Part shown: positions 34,871 through 45,512 of the stretch, one piece after another
Layout: the number at the start of each line of letters is the position of its first letter
Numbering within the stretch: the stretch's first letter is position 1
Assembly (NCBI RefSeq): GCF_017591425.1
Contig: NW_024467120.1
Span: 7,130,001-7,194,000 of the forward strand
DNA length: 64,000 nt
Direction of reading: 5' to 3'
From: Ochotona curzoniae
Lineage: Eukaryota; Chordata; Mammalia; Lagomorpha; Ochotonidae
The notes under the pieces: generated by a model
Told to the model about the DNA's origin: nothing
What the model saw: the letters and a program-made list of their open reading frames with translations, nothing else
Databases searched by the model: none
Made by a program: the position numbers and the translations under genes

Positions 34871-35427
34871 TTCAGCTCCCATGAATCACACAAGAGATTT
34901 TATTCATCAGCTGACAGCAACTGCCTTCAACGGAGGAAGAATGGCATGGACCTGGGTGAGGCAAGACCTGCTGGGCTGCGTGTGGTTGGGCTTTCAGGGT
35001 TTACAGGAGTTGTTGGGAGTGATTGGTGGGCAGTGTATGTTTTACCCAATAAGGGATGATGGGGTAATTTTGAAAGACTTTGGTACTAGGTGGGGTGAAA
35101 TGGTAGGTGTGGTCTTCCAAGAAGGCAGGACTAGAACTTTAAGACATGAAACCTGAGCTGTTGTGATGGCGCCTGCTATACAAGATGGTGTGACCTTTTG
35201 AAGGTCAAGTTCTGTTCCTGTAACAGTATTTTTTTATGTGGTTGTCATCTATTCTTATAGCTTTGTATAAATTTTATCTTTTTACCATTAAAGTAAAACT
35301 TGTTCTTTATATTGCCTCCAGTTTTTTAAAAGCAGAATTGAGACTGCAACAGATTGCATTTGACATTGTAATTAGAAAATGTGCTGAGGTGAATCAAGTA
35401 CAATTTCAACAACTAAAACAAAATTTA
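34871..35427. other. Intronic sequence, nothing recognised
   Basis: A G-rich forward strand and a 91-codon frame without a known domain. No supported feature. Confidence 0.4.
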
Positions 35428-35626
35428 AGGGGCCAATGCTGTGACTTAGTAGCTGATTTGTGTCCTGGTTCCTACACTGTTGATCCAGGTCCCTGATTGT
35501 AACCTGGCTTTGGTCCTTGGAACCCTGCACCCATGTGGGATACCTGTTGCAGCCATTTGGGAAATGAACCAGCAGATGAAGGATCTGTCTCTACTATAAC
35601 TCTGCCTTTCTAATAAAAAAAAAAAA
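35428..35626 (+). mobile_element. CSINE with internal deletions
   Basis: 'ggggccaatgctgtgactta', 'ggaaccctgcacccatgtgg', 'ttgggaaatgaaccagcaga' and an A12 tail. About 120 bp of the usual body is missing. Confidence 0.75.
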
Positions 35627-35753
35627 CCTTTTTTTTTAATCTGAAAGTTAATTTAGAGTGAAGGTGATAAAAGTGAAATCCACAGATCAGATTCTAGTTA
35701 AGTGGTCCGTATTGTTTTTTAAAGATGGTTCTCCTTATTATGTATGGCAGTAT

Positions 35754-36073
35754 TTTTTTTTAACATTTTATTTTTATGTCAAAGTCAGATATACAGAGAG
35801 GAGGAGAGACAGAGAGGAAGATCTTCCATTCCATGATGCACTCCCTAAGTGACTGCAACATCCAGAGCAGTGCCGATCTAAAGCCAGGAACTTTCTCCAG
35901 GTCTCTCATGTGGGTGCTGGGTCCCAAGGCTTTGGGTTGTCCTAGACTGCCTTCAAGGGCCACAAGCAGGGAGCAGGATGGGAAGTGGGGCAGTTGAGAT
36001 TAGAACCTGTACCCATATGGGATCCTGGCGCGTTCAAGGCGAGGACTTTAGCCACTAGGTTACTGTGCAATAA
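35754..36073 (-). mobile_element. CSINE, reverse orientation
   Basis: T-rich start, 'agatatacagagaggaggag', 'aagatcttccattccatg', 'catatgggatcctggcg' and 'actttagccactaggttac'. Confidence 0.9.
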
Positions 36074-36106
36074 ATACTGACTTTTGTCTTTGAGAAGTTT
36101 TCTGCT

Positions 36107-36378
36107 ATTCAGATGGATCTGTTTACTTCTACTGGTTTACTGCCCAAATGGCTGCAATTGCCAAGCTGAAGCATTCTGAAACTAGGAGCCAGGAGCGTCT
36201 TCGGAGTCTCTCAAGTGGGTACAGGGGCTTAAAGACTTGAGGCATCTTCCATTACTTTCCCAGTCCATAAGCAGGGGCTGGGTTGAGAGAGGAGTAGTCA
36301 GGACATGAGTTTATGTTCATGTGGGATGCTGGTACTGCAAGGCAGAGGATTCGCATGCTATTGCAATGTGCTGGCCCC
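36107..36378 (-). mobile_element. Old CSINE, reverse orientation
   Basis: 'ttctactggtttactgccc', 'actttcccagtccataagc', 'gtgggatgctggtactg' and terminal 'caatgtgctggcccc'. Confidence 0.8.
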
Positions 36379-36720
36379 TTTAGATAGTCTTTTAAGGCAC
36401 CATTGTGTCTTCTTAAAGCTTCTACTATTCTCTCGCTTATGAAGCATATTTGTAATTTTAGACTTTCTTTGTTCATTATACACATCTGTCAACCAGTTCA
36501 GTTCATGTTTGTATGGCTGACTGATGGTCTTTCGAGTCATTTTCAGAATACCTGATTAGATGTGGCATGGGCATTGGAAAAATGCGCAGTTTTTCTTTTG
36601 CCTTCATTAGATCTTGCTTTTTCTGGAGGTGGGGCACATCTAAAGTCTTACAAGCCTATGTAACTAGTCCAAAGCATTATTTTTTGACCTGGCTATTTCC
36701 CGTCTTGATGTTTTCCTTTT

Positions 36721-37054
36721 TTTTTTTTTTTAAAGATTTATTTTTATTATTTTTTATTGGAAAGGCGGATATACAGAGAGGAGAGACAGAGAGGAAGATC
36801 TTCCGTCCGATGATTCACTCCCCAAGTGAGCGCAACGGGCCGATACTATGCCGATCCAAAGCCAGGAGCCTCTTCCGGGTCTCCCACGTGGGTGCAGGTT
36901 CCCAAAGCTTTGGGCCGTCCTCGACTGCTTTCCCAGGCCACAGGCAGGGAGCTGGAAGGGAAGCGGGGCTGCCGGAATTAGAACCGACGCCCATATGGGA
37001 TCCCGGACGTGCAAAGCGAGGACCTTTAACCACTTGCGCCACGGCGCCGGGCCC
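36721..37054 (-). mobile_element. Young CSINE, right unit of a dimer, reverse orientation
   Basis: Near-consensus reversed CSINE, running from a T-rich tail to GGGCCC at 37049-37054. Its head ('ggttaaaggtcctcgctttg' on the minus strand) matches the right unit at 11223. It joins the next unit through an A-rich linker. Confidence 0.95.
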
Positions 37055-37370
37055 TTAAGATTTATTTTTTACAAAGTCGGATACATATAGAATGGAGGAG
37101 AGACAGAAGATTTTCCGTCTGCTGATTCACTCCCCAGGTGATCGCAATGACTGCAGCTGTGTCAATCTGAAGCCAGAATCCTGGAGCTCTTCCTGGATTC
37201 CCACGTGGGTGCAGGGTCCCAAGACTTTGGGCCATTCTTGACTGCTTTTCCAGGCCACAGGCAGGGAGCTGGATGGGAAGTGGGGCTGCCGGGATTAGAA
37301 CCGGCACCCATATTGGATCCTGGCGTGTTTAAGGCAAGGACTTTAGCCACTATGCTACCACGCTGGGCTC
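37055..37370 (-). mobile_element. Variant CSINE, left unit of a dimer, reverse orientation
   Basis: Its 3' half (37057-37215) is identical over 159 bp to 10726-10884, including rare variant positions. Its 5' half is clearly older and more diverged than that of the 10.6-kb copy. Confidence 0.95.
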
Positions 37371-38993
37371 TGGTTTTATTTTTAATTACTGATTTGGTAA
37401 TAGTTTTGAAACAATGCTTGGTAGGTCAAATACTAGAATGGCATTTGTGCTAAACAGATAATGTAAGGGTCTCCTCAGAGATGCTTCTGGTGTTCCAGAT
37501 TTATTGCTGATGCTGGAAATGTGCTTTCTGAGCAGATGAGTCAAGGTTTTGATTTTCGCTGAACAACTGCAGGTTGTTTGTAATCTGAATGGAAACCAGA
37601 TGTTTTGGCAGTGTTTTAGTGAGTGGTTTTGTCTTGTTTGTTAAGACGTACTCCTTGACTAAATAAAAATCTTTTCAGGGTATCGTGTTTGAAATATTTG
37701 AATAAGGAAAGAAATTCTTCATGGAACACAACATTTAGGCTTATATTTACTTGTTTTTTAAATTTTTTTTTCTCTCTGGGATAATTTCTCAATAATGAAT
37801 GACTTTATCATAAGAAATGTGCATTTAGCAGCGAATTGAATGTATTCTGTTCATGCAGATTTAAATCCTGCAGGTGAATTTTTCCACGAGTGTCAAGATA
37901 GCTGTCATTGTCCCTTTGTGTGCTTGTTCTTTGTGCATTGCCCAGTGGCAGCTAAAGGGAGACAGGAGATGATTGCCATGGTTCAGGTTCTATTTCTAGC
38001 ATTTGGTAGATGGGTCATTTATCAGGTTGGCAAGGACTGGATTAGGTGAGGGTTAATCACCTGCCTCTTGGGTCTCACATCCGATTCAGTGACTCTCTGT
38101 CCTGCTTTGAGTTGCATGGACTTTGGTGAATATGTTTGGGTGATGGGAGAGATGCTCTTGGCGGGTGGGAGGGAAAGGTCTTGAGAGATGGGGTGTTCAC
38201 TTTCTCTTTGCTCTGGCTGGTGGCTGGGAAATAGCATCTTTGTGACTACAGCTCCTACCCCACAGTTCCTCGCTGTTCCGCTGAGTTCCTTGTAGGCAGC
38301 CCTTGCTCTAGCCTGAGGGTTATCAGTGTCCCCTTGACCCTCCCAGAGCTTCTGTAGATGAGTCTGACACAGACAGGCCAACAAGAGAGACATACAGGTT
38401 GATTTAATACGAGACCCTAAGTTAGTGGGGATTCAGAAAAGCAGTGACGCCTTTCTTACAGCACTTTTGAGGACAAATAGAGACTGGGAGAAATAAGATA
38501 AGCTGGGCGGAAGTCTGTACTCTAAGGGCGAGTCTGTGTGAGGCCAGTGTGTCAGTGTTCCTGTCTTCCTAGTGGTGGGGAATGTGCGTCCAACCTGAGG
38601 GTCTTGAGAACTGCTTTAGGGGAAGGTCAGAACATTGCATTGAGAGTTCAGGAACTGCTTCAGGGAGAATGGGGGATCAGAGAGACTGCTGTGGTTCTGT
38701 TTCTTTCAGCTTAAAATAGTCAGTATCCCAGGGTGTCATATTTTGGGGTCTTATGCCCTGAACCCTTCCACTGCTGTAATTCATCTTGGAATCACTGCAC
38801 CATTTTTCATTTGAGATCTTGGCTCTTCCATCACTCATCCAAACACATTTCTGTATTAACTGTTCTGCTTTAGTACTCAGAGTGGGTTCTCTGTTCCTAA
38901 CTAGGAATGATTGCTGTACAGTGTGATGACTATACTGGTGAAAACTTGAATTCAAATTTGGGGATCATTATATGAAGCTTAATATTCATGTGA
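37371..38993. other. Intronic sequence, nothing confidently recognised
   Basis: The block 38.0-38.9 kb is more GC-rich, and 38390-38480 vaguely resembles an old LTR interior, too weakly to call. No gene is recognised. Confidence 0.4.
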
Positions 38994-39306
38994 TGGAACT
39001 GGCTTGATGACTCAACAGGCTAATCTTCCACTTGTAAGTGCTGACATCCCACATGGGTTTGTGTCTCAACGACTCCACTTCCCATCAACTCCCTGCTTGT
39101 GGCCTGGGAGGGCAGTGGACAATGGCTCAAGTGCTTGGACTTCTGCATCTGTGTAGGAGACCCGGAGGACGTTCCTGGCTTTGGATCAGCTCAGCTCTAC
39201 TCATTGTGGACATCTGGGGAGTGAAGCAGTGGGTGTAAGATCTTTCCCTTTGTCTCTCCACTCTGTAAGTCTACCTTTCCAATAAAAATAAACGGATCTT
39301 TAAAGT
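38994..39306 (+). mobile_element. CSINE, left arm of an inverted pair
   Basis: 'gaactggcttgatgactcaac', 'ctgcttgtggcctgggagg', 'gtaggagacccggagg' and 'ccaataaaaataaacgg'. It is followed directly by a reversed copy. Confidence 0.88.
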
Positions 39307-39633
39307 TTATTTTTAAATTATTTTTATTGGGAAGGCAGATGTACATAGAGGAGGACACACAGGAAGATGTTTCATCCACTAATTCACTCCTCAAGCAGCT
39401 GCAACAGCTGAAGCTGCACCAATCCAAAACCAGGAGTCTGGACTATCTTCTGGGTCTCCCACATGGGTGCAGGGTCCCAAGGCTTTGGGACATCTTCAAC
39501 TACCTTCCCAGGCCACAAGCAGGGAGCTGGATGGGAAGCAGGGTGGTCGGGATTAGCGCCCATATAGGATTCAGGTGCATGCAAGGTGAGGCCTTTAGTC
39601 ACTAGGTAGTCACTAGGCTTCTGCACTGTGCCC
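39299..39633 (-). mobile_element. CSINE, right arm of an inverted pair
   Basis: Reversed tail 'tttaaagtttatttttaaat', 'gtctcccacatgggtgcagg' and terminal 'ctgcactgtgccc'. An 11-bp tandem duplication TAGTCACTAGG lies at 39596-39617. Confidence 0.9.
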
Positions 39634-39650
39634 AAAATAGATGTATCTTT

Positions 39651-40216
39651 TTTTTTTTTTTTTTTTACTGATTACATTGTATTATGTGACAGTTTTATAG
39701 GTACTGGGATTCTGCCCACCCCTCCCCTAACCCTCCCCCCATGGTGGATTCCTCCACCTTGTTGTATAACCACAGTTCAAGTTCAGTTGAGATTCCTTCA
39801 TTGCAAGCATATACCAAGCATGGAATCCAGCATCTTATTGTCCAGATAAGTTCAACGGCTTCTTCTGGAGACCTTCTCTGGTCTGAAGGTAGAGGTAACA
39901 GAGTAAAATCCTGATTGATTAAAAGCCCCATCAGCAACAATATATAATGTTATGGAATTAATTGACATAGTATTGAGTAAACAATGTTAAAATTAAATTC
40001 AAGTTCTTAACAACATCCTGTGACTACTTCAATGACATTTTAACAATTGAGGTGCAAAACAGTTTTAGGAGGGGTGTGCAGAGAGATCTTCAATACCTTG
40101 ATGAGGAGTACTTATTCTTTGTGTCCTACCTAGTAAGGTATGTGTGAGTCCATGCTGACCAATATTTCCTTGTTCTCTGCCTATCTATTCTGGTGTGTGT
40201 GTGTGTGGGGGGGGCT
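39651..40216 (-). mobile_element. L1 3'-end insertion with 15-bp TSD
   Basis: T-run, 'ttatgtgacagttttatagg', C-rich tract and 'catggtggattcctccacc', ending in the GT tract. AATAGATGTATCTTT (39636-39650) recurs with one mismatch at 40217-40231. Confidence 0.88.
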
Positions 40217-40231
40217 AATAAATGTATCTTT

Positions 40232-40576
40232 AAAAATACTTAAGTGTTGCATGTTGATGTTAATGGAGTTTCATAATGAACCCCAATCTAGGTTCTCAGG
40301 AACTCGAATTCCTCTGGGAGTGAGGTAGGAGATCAGGCAGAAAGGTCAAAGGTGAAAGGAGAAAAGCAACAGTGTTGACTCCTCAAGGAGAGGGTTGTTA
40401 ACAGCACTGTGCCTTTTGTAAGTGTCTGTGTCATTCCTTCAGTCTTCTTGGGTAGTGTCAGTGAAATGGTGAATGGTTGGAAGTTTTTGGCAAAATGAAG
40501 CCAAAAACTTGGGAAGTACCCAAGTATGATTTATGTAAGTTTTTTTTTCCTGTTTTTTGAGATGTTTTAAGGAACT
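40232..40576. other. Intronic sequence, nothing recognised
   Basis: No supported feature. Confidence 0.4.
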
Positions 40577-40830
40577 GACATGGTAATGTTGGTGTGCTTG
40601 GTGCCAATATCCCTAATGGGTTCCAGTCCAACTCCTGACTGCTCCACTCTTCATTCTTCTGCCAGCTAATGTGTCAAGGAGGGCAGGGGAGGATGGCCCC
40701 AATGCTCGGGCCCCTGCACGCAAGTTAGAGCGTAGAAGGAAGCTCTGGGTTCCTGGCTCCAACCTGGCCCAGCTCTGGACGTTGCAGCCATTTGGGGAGT
40801 CAACCAGCACATGGAAGTTCTTGCCAAAAA
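40577..40830 (+). mobile_element. Old CSINE subtype
   Basis: 'gacatggtaatgttggtgtg', 'gccagctaatgtgtcaagg', 'ttcctggctccaacctgg' and 'atttggggagtcaaccagca' in order. Confidence 0.7.
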
Positions 40831-41334
40831 AAATTTTTTATTTTTAAAAATAGATTTAAGAATGGAGGTTGTATAAAAATTGGTCCATCAGTCCTATCGA
40901 CATACCTTTTTTTTTTTTCCCCAATCCCAGCTTTATCTTCTGTTTCTGGAAGCCGCCCCCTCCCTGCCCAAATGAGGGGGGAAAACTGGAGAGAGCTCTT
41001 GTGTACCGTTAGTCTGGGGTGACTGGGACTCAGTACTGGTTCTCTGCTTAGGTGAGAGAAGTCGACTGCTCCACATCACTGCAGCCTCTCAGTTTTCCCC
41101 CACTAGGTTCAGGAGCTGGAGCTAGGGTTTGAAGGCAGGTTCTCTAATAAAGGATGTGAGCGTCTTATTTGCTGCCTAGCTGCTAGGCCAAATGCTTTTC
41201 CCCCTACACCCAGGTTTGAATGCAAAAACAACCATCCTTGGGTTTTGTTTTCTATATTTTCCTTTTTTAGTTCCCTAGAGGTAGCTTCCAATACTTTCCA
41301 GTGTCCTACTCTTCAGCAGTGTATCCCGGAGGTC
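40831..41334. other. Intronic sequence, nothing recognised
   Basis: A T-run at about 40909-40918 and GC-richer DNA after it. No supported feature. Confidence 0.4.
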
Positions 41335-41560
41335 TCTGTCAATAGGGATTTAGGTGTTAATAGCTTGTTCCTTCTCTGAGGAGGTTTATAGAGAGCTCCA
41401 TTTGGAACGTATGGAAATGTCTTCAGCCAGTCACCTTTTACTGTTACCAACAGCGCTGTCATAAATGATTGCGTTACTGTGTGAGCACGTTTGCAGGAGC
41501 AGGCTCAGTTCTTACAAATGTAGCCGTTAGGTCGGAAGAAATACATTTCCCATTTCAAAG
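41335..41560 (-). mobile_element. Ancient L1 fragment, reverse orientation
   Basis: 'aatagggatttaggt', 'taccaacagcgctgtcataa', 'agcacgtttgcaggagcagg' and 'tgtagccgttaggtcgg' follow the antisense L1 ORF2 end (aacaatgctgcaatgaat ... gtgcaagtatatctgtagg ... attgctgggtc). Confidence 0.55.
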
Positions 41561-41681
41561 GTTGATTTCACGTTGCCTCTGTGGTTGCTGAACTACTTGC
41601 CGCTTCTAGCAGTAGCATGCATGCATACCTGTTTGTTTCCAGTCACATCATTATGGTGTGTATTCAAGCCCTTGGAGTTTT

Positions 41682-42002
41682 TTAAGATTTATTTTATTTA
41701 GAAAGTCAGATATACAGAATGGAAGAGAGACAGAAAGGAAGATTTTCTGTGCATTGATTGACTCCCCAACTGGCCGCAATGGCTGGAGCTGCACCGATCT
41801 GAAGCCAGGAGTCCGGAGCCTCTTCCAGGTCTTCCACATGGGTGCAGGGTCCCAAGACTTTGGGCCATCTTCAACTGCCTTCCCAGGCCAAACAGGGAGC
41901 TGGATGCGAGGTGGGGCTATCAGGATTAGAACCAATGCCCATATGGGATCCCGGCATGTGCAAGGCGAGGACTTTAGCTGCTAGGCTACTGTCTCTGGTC
42001 CA
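41682..42002 (-). mobile_element. CSINE with short TSD, reverse orientation
   Basis: Full-length reversed CSINE. TTGGAGTTTT at 41672-41681 recurs at 42006-42015. Confidence 0.9.
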
Positions 42003-42015
42003 CCTTTGGAGTTTT

Positions 42016-43764
42016 GATCATCTGGGTATAGAAATGGTGCATTTTCTCTAAGTTACTGTAGTCTTATTTTTTCATTTACTTAGCTAAGAATAGGGTTAAA
42101 TCTTTTTGTTTGTTTAAAAGTCATATTTGTATATCCTTCCTCGTGAAATCTCAGTACAAGTTTTGCGTATTTTTGTTTTTTTTCCTGGTAGATTTGGTCA
42201 TCTTGGTTTTTGAGGTTTCCATGGACCTGTTGATCTGCTGGGCCTCAAGGCTCAGCATGGCAGGGACACAGCTTGCAGGAGGGAGATGGTGGAGAGTGAC
42301 TTAGAACAGAGGGACCTGGTTGTGAAGAGCTCTGGGCAGCCTCTCTGCCTGTTAGCTCTTTCTTTACACAGCAGGTCTCCCCATGTAGAAGTAGATCTCC
42401 TATTAAGGATTCTTAGGCTGTAGTAACTTGTGAAATAATTGTATGTCAGGATCAGCAAAGCAATTTGATTTGGAATGAGGATAGGGAATATTAGCAGCGT
42501 TCTTTTCTGCACAGTGAGCAGAAGGTCTGCCTCGCACTTGGAATTTGATTATGACCAGGCCCACTTAGCTATGCAGTTAATTTTTGGTAGTTTTCTGCTA
42601 GAGCTTTGCCAGGTATTACTTTTCATTAAAAATGTTTTTTCTTCTTGATATAAATAGAATTCTCTCTGACCCTTAGTTTCTTCACTTTACCGCTGTGAAG
42701 TGCTCAGCAGGACAGTTTGAAAGAACAGAATCGTTCTGTGAGTAATGGCCAAGATAAGTACTCCTTGCAGGAGCCAGGAGCCCGGCCCTCCAGGGTCGGT
42801 CATCATTGCTGCACAGCCCATGCCGGTTGTGACCCAGTCTTTAAGGCCCCATCTGTAGAAGGTCTGCCTTGCCGCTGCCTCCTGCTCCTTTCTGCTGTTC
42901 ACTTCCTGTCTTTTTCCCCTCCTCATCTCATTAATCAGCCCTCCTGAGCTAATGGGTAAATATTTTGGCATGAACCACTTTATTTTCAGAAAGCAGGTTT
43001 TGAAAACAGAGGCATTCCATGCCATGCTTCGACCACTCCTTATAAACAATAAAACATGAAGTAAAAAATTAACCCATTGACCAGAATCTTTAGTTTTCAA
43101 GGTGCGTCTTGAAATGAATGCCTTTAGGTTCTCTCACTAAAGCAGCCTCTCACCACTTCAGTAGGCACTTGGTGATTTGTATTAGTAAGCTCCGTGTGAT
43201 GACTAAATGATGGAGTTGCCTTCCAGAGTTGTGTGCTTGGTCCGATTACATCTCACCCCATCGCCCATTCTGTTCTTAGTGACGTTGGATTTCTGTCAGC
43301 CCATTGCCCTTCTTCAGCCTTCGAATATAGTTATTGTTGAATGCCACTCCCCTGGTTGAAATTCAAGTGCAACAAGCCTGGAAGATGAATGTTGTGTTCT
43401 CCTGAGTGTGTTGATGGGAGCCTGCTGGGGAAAGGGAGATTGGTTCTGGCAAGAGCCTGCCTGTGCTTAGTGGTAATTGGTGCATTCATGGTTAATTCCC
43501 CTTTAGCTTTCTTATGTCCCTGTGGTGACAGCAGACCTAGAGCTGACATGTTCAAAATGTTGAATTTTGGAAATAGCGGAATAGCAGTTTGTGAAGCCTG
43601 ATGTTTGTTCTGTTGAAGATGGCTGTGATGCATCACCCTCCAGGCCATGTAATACTTCTTGGTTTTGTTTTTAGAGATTGTATTGTCTGTTTCATCGAGG
43701 CACAACGCCACTAAGGAGGCGTGCTGATTCCCTTAAATTCAGTCTTGACTCATTTGGTCTGAAT
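42016..43764. other. Intronic sequence, nothing recognised
   Basis: One of the longer stretches without recognisable repeats. Several open frames of 70-137 codons overlap on both strands, without a known domain or codon signature. Confidence 0.4.
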
Positions 43765-43945
43765 TTCTAATCCTGGTCCACTGTCTGAGTGGTTTTAGGC
43801 AAGTGACTTTTCCTTTCTAAGCCTTAGATGCCTCTTCTGTGGAACTGTAATAAAAAGAAATCCACCTCAAAAGAGGATTACATGACAAAATGCTTGTAAC
43901 ATGCTTGGCACATTGCTGGAAGCAATCTACACTCAGTGATGCTGT
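43765..43945 (+). mobile_element. MIR
   Basis: 'ctaatcctggtccactgtc', 'ggttttaggcaagtgacttt', 'agccttagatgcctcttctg' and 'aacatgcttggcacattgct' follow the MIR order. Confidence 0.8.
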
Positions 43946-44569
43946 CCAGCACCCAGTCATTGTTTTGACCTTAGATTTAAAAATAATGTCTTATGTGTGT
44001 AGAGGAGCAGTTTGAGCGTGTCTCTGTTAAAACAAATAATAGTTTGTCCTCTGTCCTCACAGTTGTCATGGGTGCCTTGTTAATGGCCATCCTTGCTTGG
44101 TTCCTTGAGCACAGAAGCTGTTAATGAGGTGAAAAGCATCCCTCAGAAAATGTATATCAGGGTCAGCATTGTCGTGATGGATTCTAGCAGCAAAATAGTT
44201 TATGTTCTCACCTTAAAATGAACGGATGCTGTCGATTCTAAATCTGGAATTGAAACTTACAAATATGTAGAGGCAGACACACGTGCCTGTGTTGGTTGAT
44301 TAGTTTTATAAACACAAGGTCCGTTTTCAGAAACTTGGACAGTGCAAATGGATATCAATTAAATACTCGTCTGTCACCTTTGAGGATCAAGCTTTAAAGA
44401 ATTAGAAAAGCAATGTCCATTCAAGCTTAAGAATGGTGACAGTCTAAAAGGTATCCTGTTCTGTCCTACTCCAGGGGGCCGACACCTCGGTGCTTTTATG
44501 CTTCTAAAAATTGCGTAGAACAGATTATCTAGCTTTTCCTTCTTAAAACACAAATGAGACAGTAGACAT
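43946..44569. other. Intronic sequence, nothing recognised
   Basis: No supported feature. Confidence 0.4.
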
Positions 44570-44740
44570 AGGGAACTTCAAAAACATTGTGCTGTGGAAA
44601 AAATAGAATCAATAGGTGCTTAATTTGGTGCAGAAATGTTTGAAATCTACACATCCGAGGTGGCTTTAGAAAATTCCTGGTGAATGTGTAATATGAAAAA
44701 ACCATGCATGGATTTCCAAACAATTTTTACATCATTACAT
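44570..44740 (+). mobile_element. Mariner-like MITE
   Basis: It starts 'gggaacttcaaaaacattg' and ends 'ccatgcatggatttccaaac'. The 'atttggtgcagaaatgtttg' core and the reversed 'atgcatggatttcca' core are both present. Confidence 0.6.
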
Positions 44741-44747
44741 TTAAATA

Positions 44748-45035
44748 TTTGCTTATTCATTAATTGTAAAACGGAGAGACCGAGATACAGAAACATTTGG
44801 TGGACTGAGAGGGAGAAGAGAATTCTTCCATATGCTGACTAACGGCCCCAAATGGGCTCAGTAGCTGGGGAAGGGCCAGACCAAACCAGGAGCTAGGAAT
44901 TCCATTCGGGATGGATGTCCCTTTGGGTGCCAGGGGCCCAAGCACTTTGGGCCATCTTGTGCTGCTTTTCCTAGTATATTAGGGATCTGGATCCAAAGCA
45001 TCTGGAGCTTAAACCTGTGCTCAGAGATGCTGGCT
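44748..45035 (-). mobile_element. Old CSINE, reverse orientation
   Basis: 'cttccatatgctgactaacg', 'caggagctaggaattccat', 'gcccaagcactttgggccat' and 'gagcttaaacctgtgctc'. Confidence 0.75.
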
Positions 45036-45213
45036 TGGACTTCATTTCCAGAGTAGTCTGGGAAGATCACAAAATGGTATGTTCATTGCATCTATTGGAT
45101 TCTAGATGGTATCTGGCTAGCTTGAGATGTACAGGCTTCAGAGTAGCCCTGTTATCTCAGCTCTGGCATTGTCAACATGTGAGTTATGTGCAGATACTTT
45201 TGAAAAAAGACTC

Positions 45214-45512
45214 ATTTATATTGATTTGAAAGACAAAGTATGGGAAGGGAGAGGGGGTGGAAAGAGTGTGAGAGCGCGAATGCACTTGCATCCACTGGTT
45301 CACACCCAGAATGGCTGCCATGGCCAGACTGAAGCCAGAAGCTTCTTTGGGATCTTCCAGGTAAATGACATAGGTCCAAGCACTCTGCCAACCTGGGCAT
45401 GTCAGCAGGGAGCTGGATCAGAATTGGAGCAGCTGGGGCTTGAACTGGCTTCCATTTGGGATTCTGGCATTCCAGTGGTGGCTTAACTCAGTATACCACA
45501 CTGTCACCCGCC
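45214..45512 (-). mobile_element. Old CSINE, reverse orientation
   Basis: 'atttgaaagacaaagtatgg', 'atccactggttcacaccc', 'gcagggagctggatcag' and terminal 'ccacactgtcacccgcc'. Confidence 0.75.

Noticed and set aside
35236..35496. Frame containing LRLQQIAFDIVIRKCAEVNQ as a possible exon
   Set aside because: It looked protein-like, but I could not match it to any family, and its 3' end runs into a CSINE at 35428.
36567..37058. 163-codon open frame on the + strand
   Set aside because: Its C-terminal two thirds is the antisense of a young CSINE. Similar peptides recur at every CSINE.
9074..43650. CRISPR-like array from recurring similar segments
   Set aside because: The recurring units are SINEs of about 320 bp in both orientations at irregular distances in a mammalian genome.
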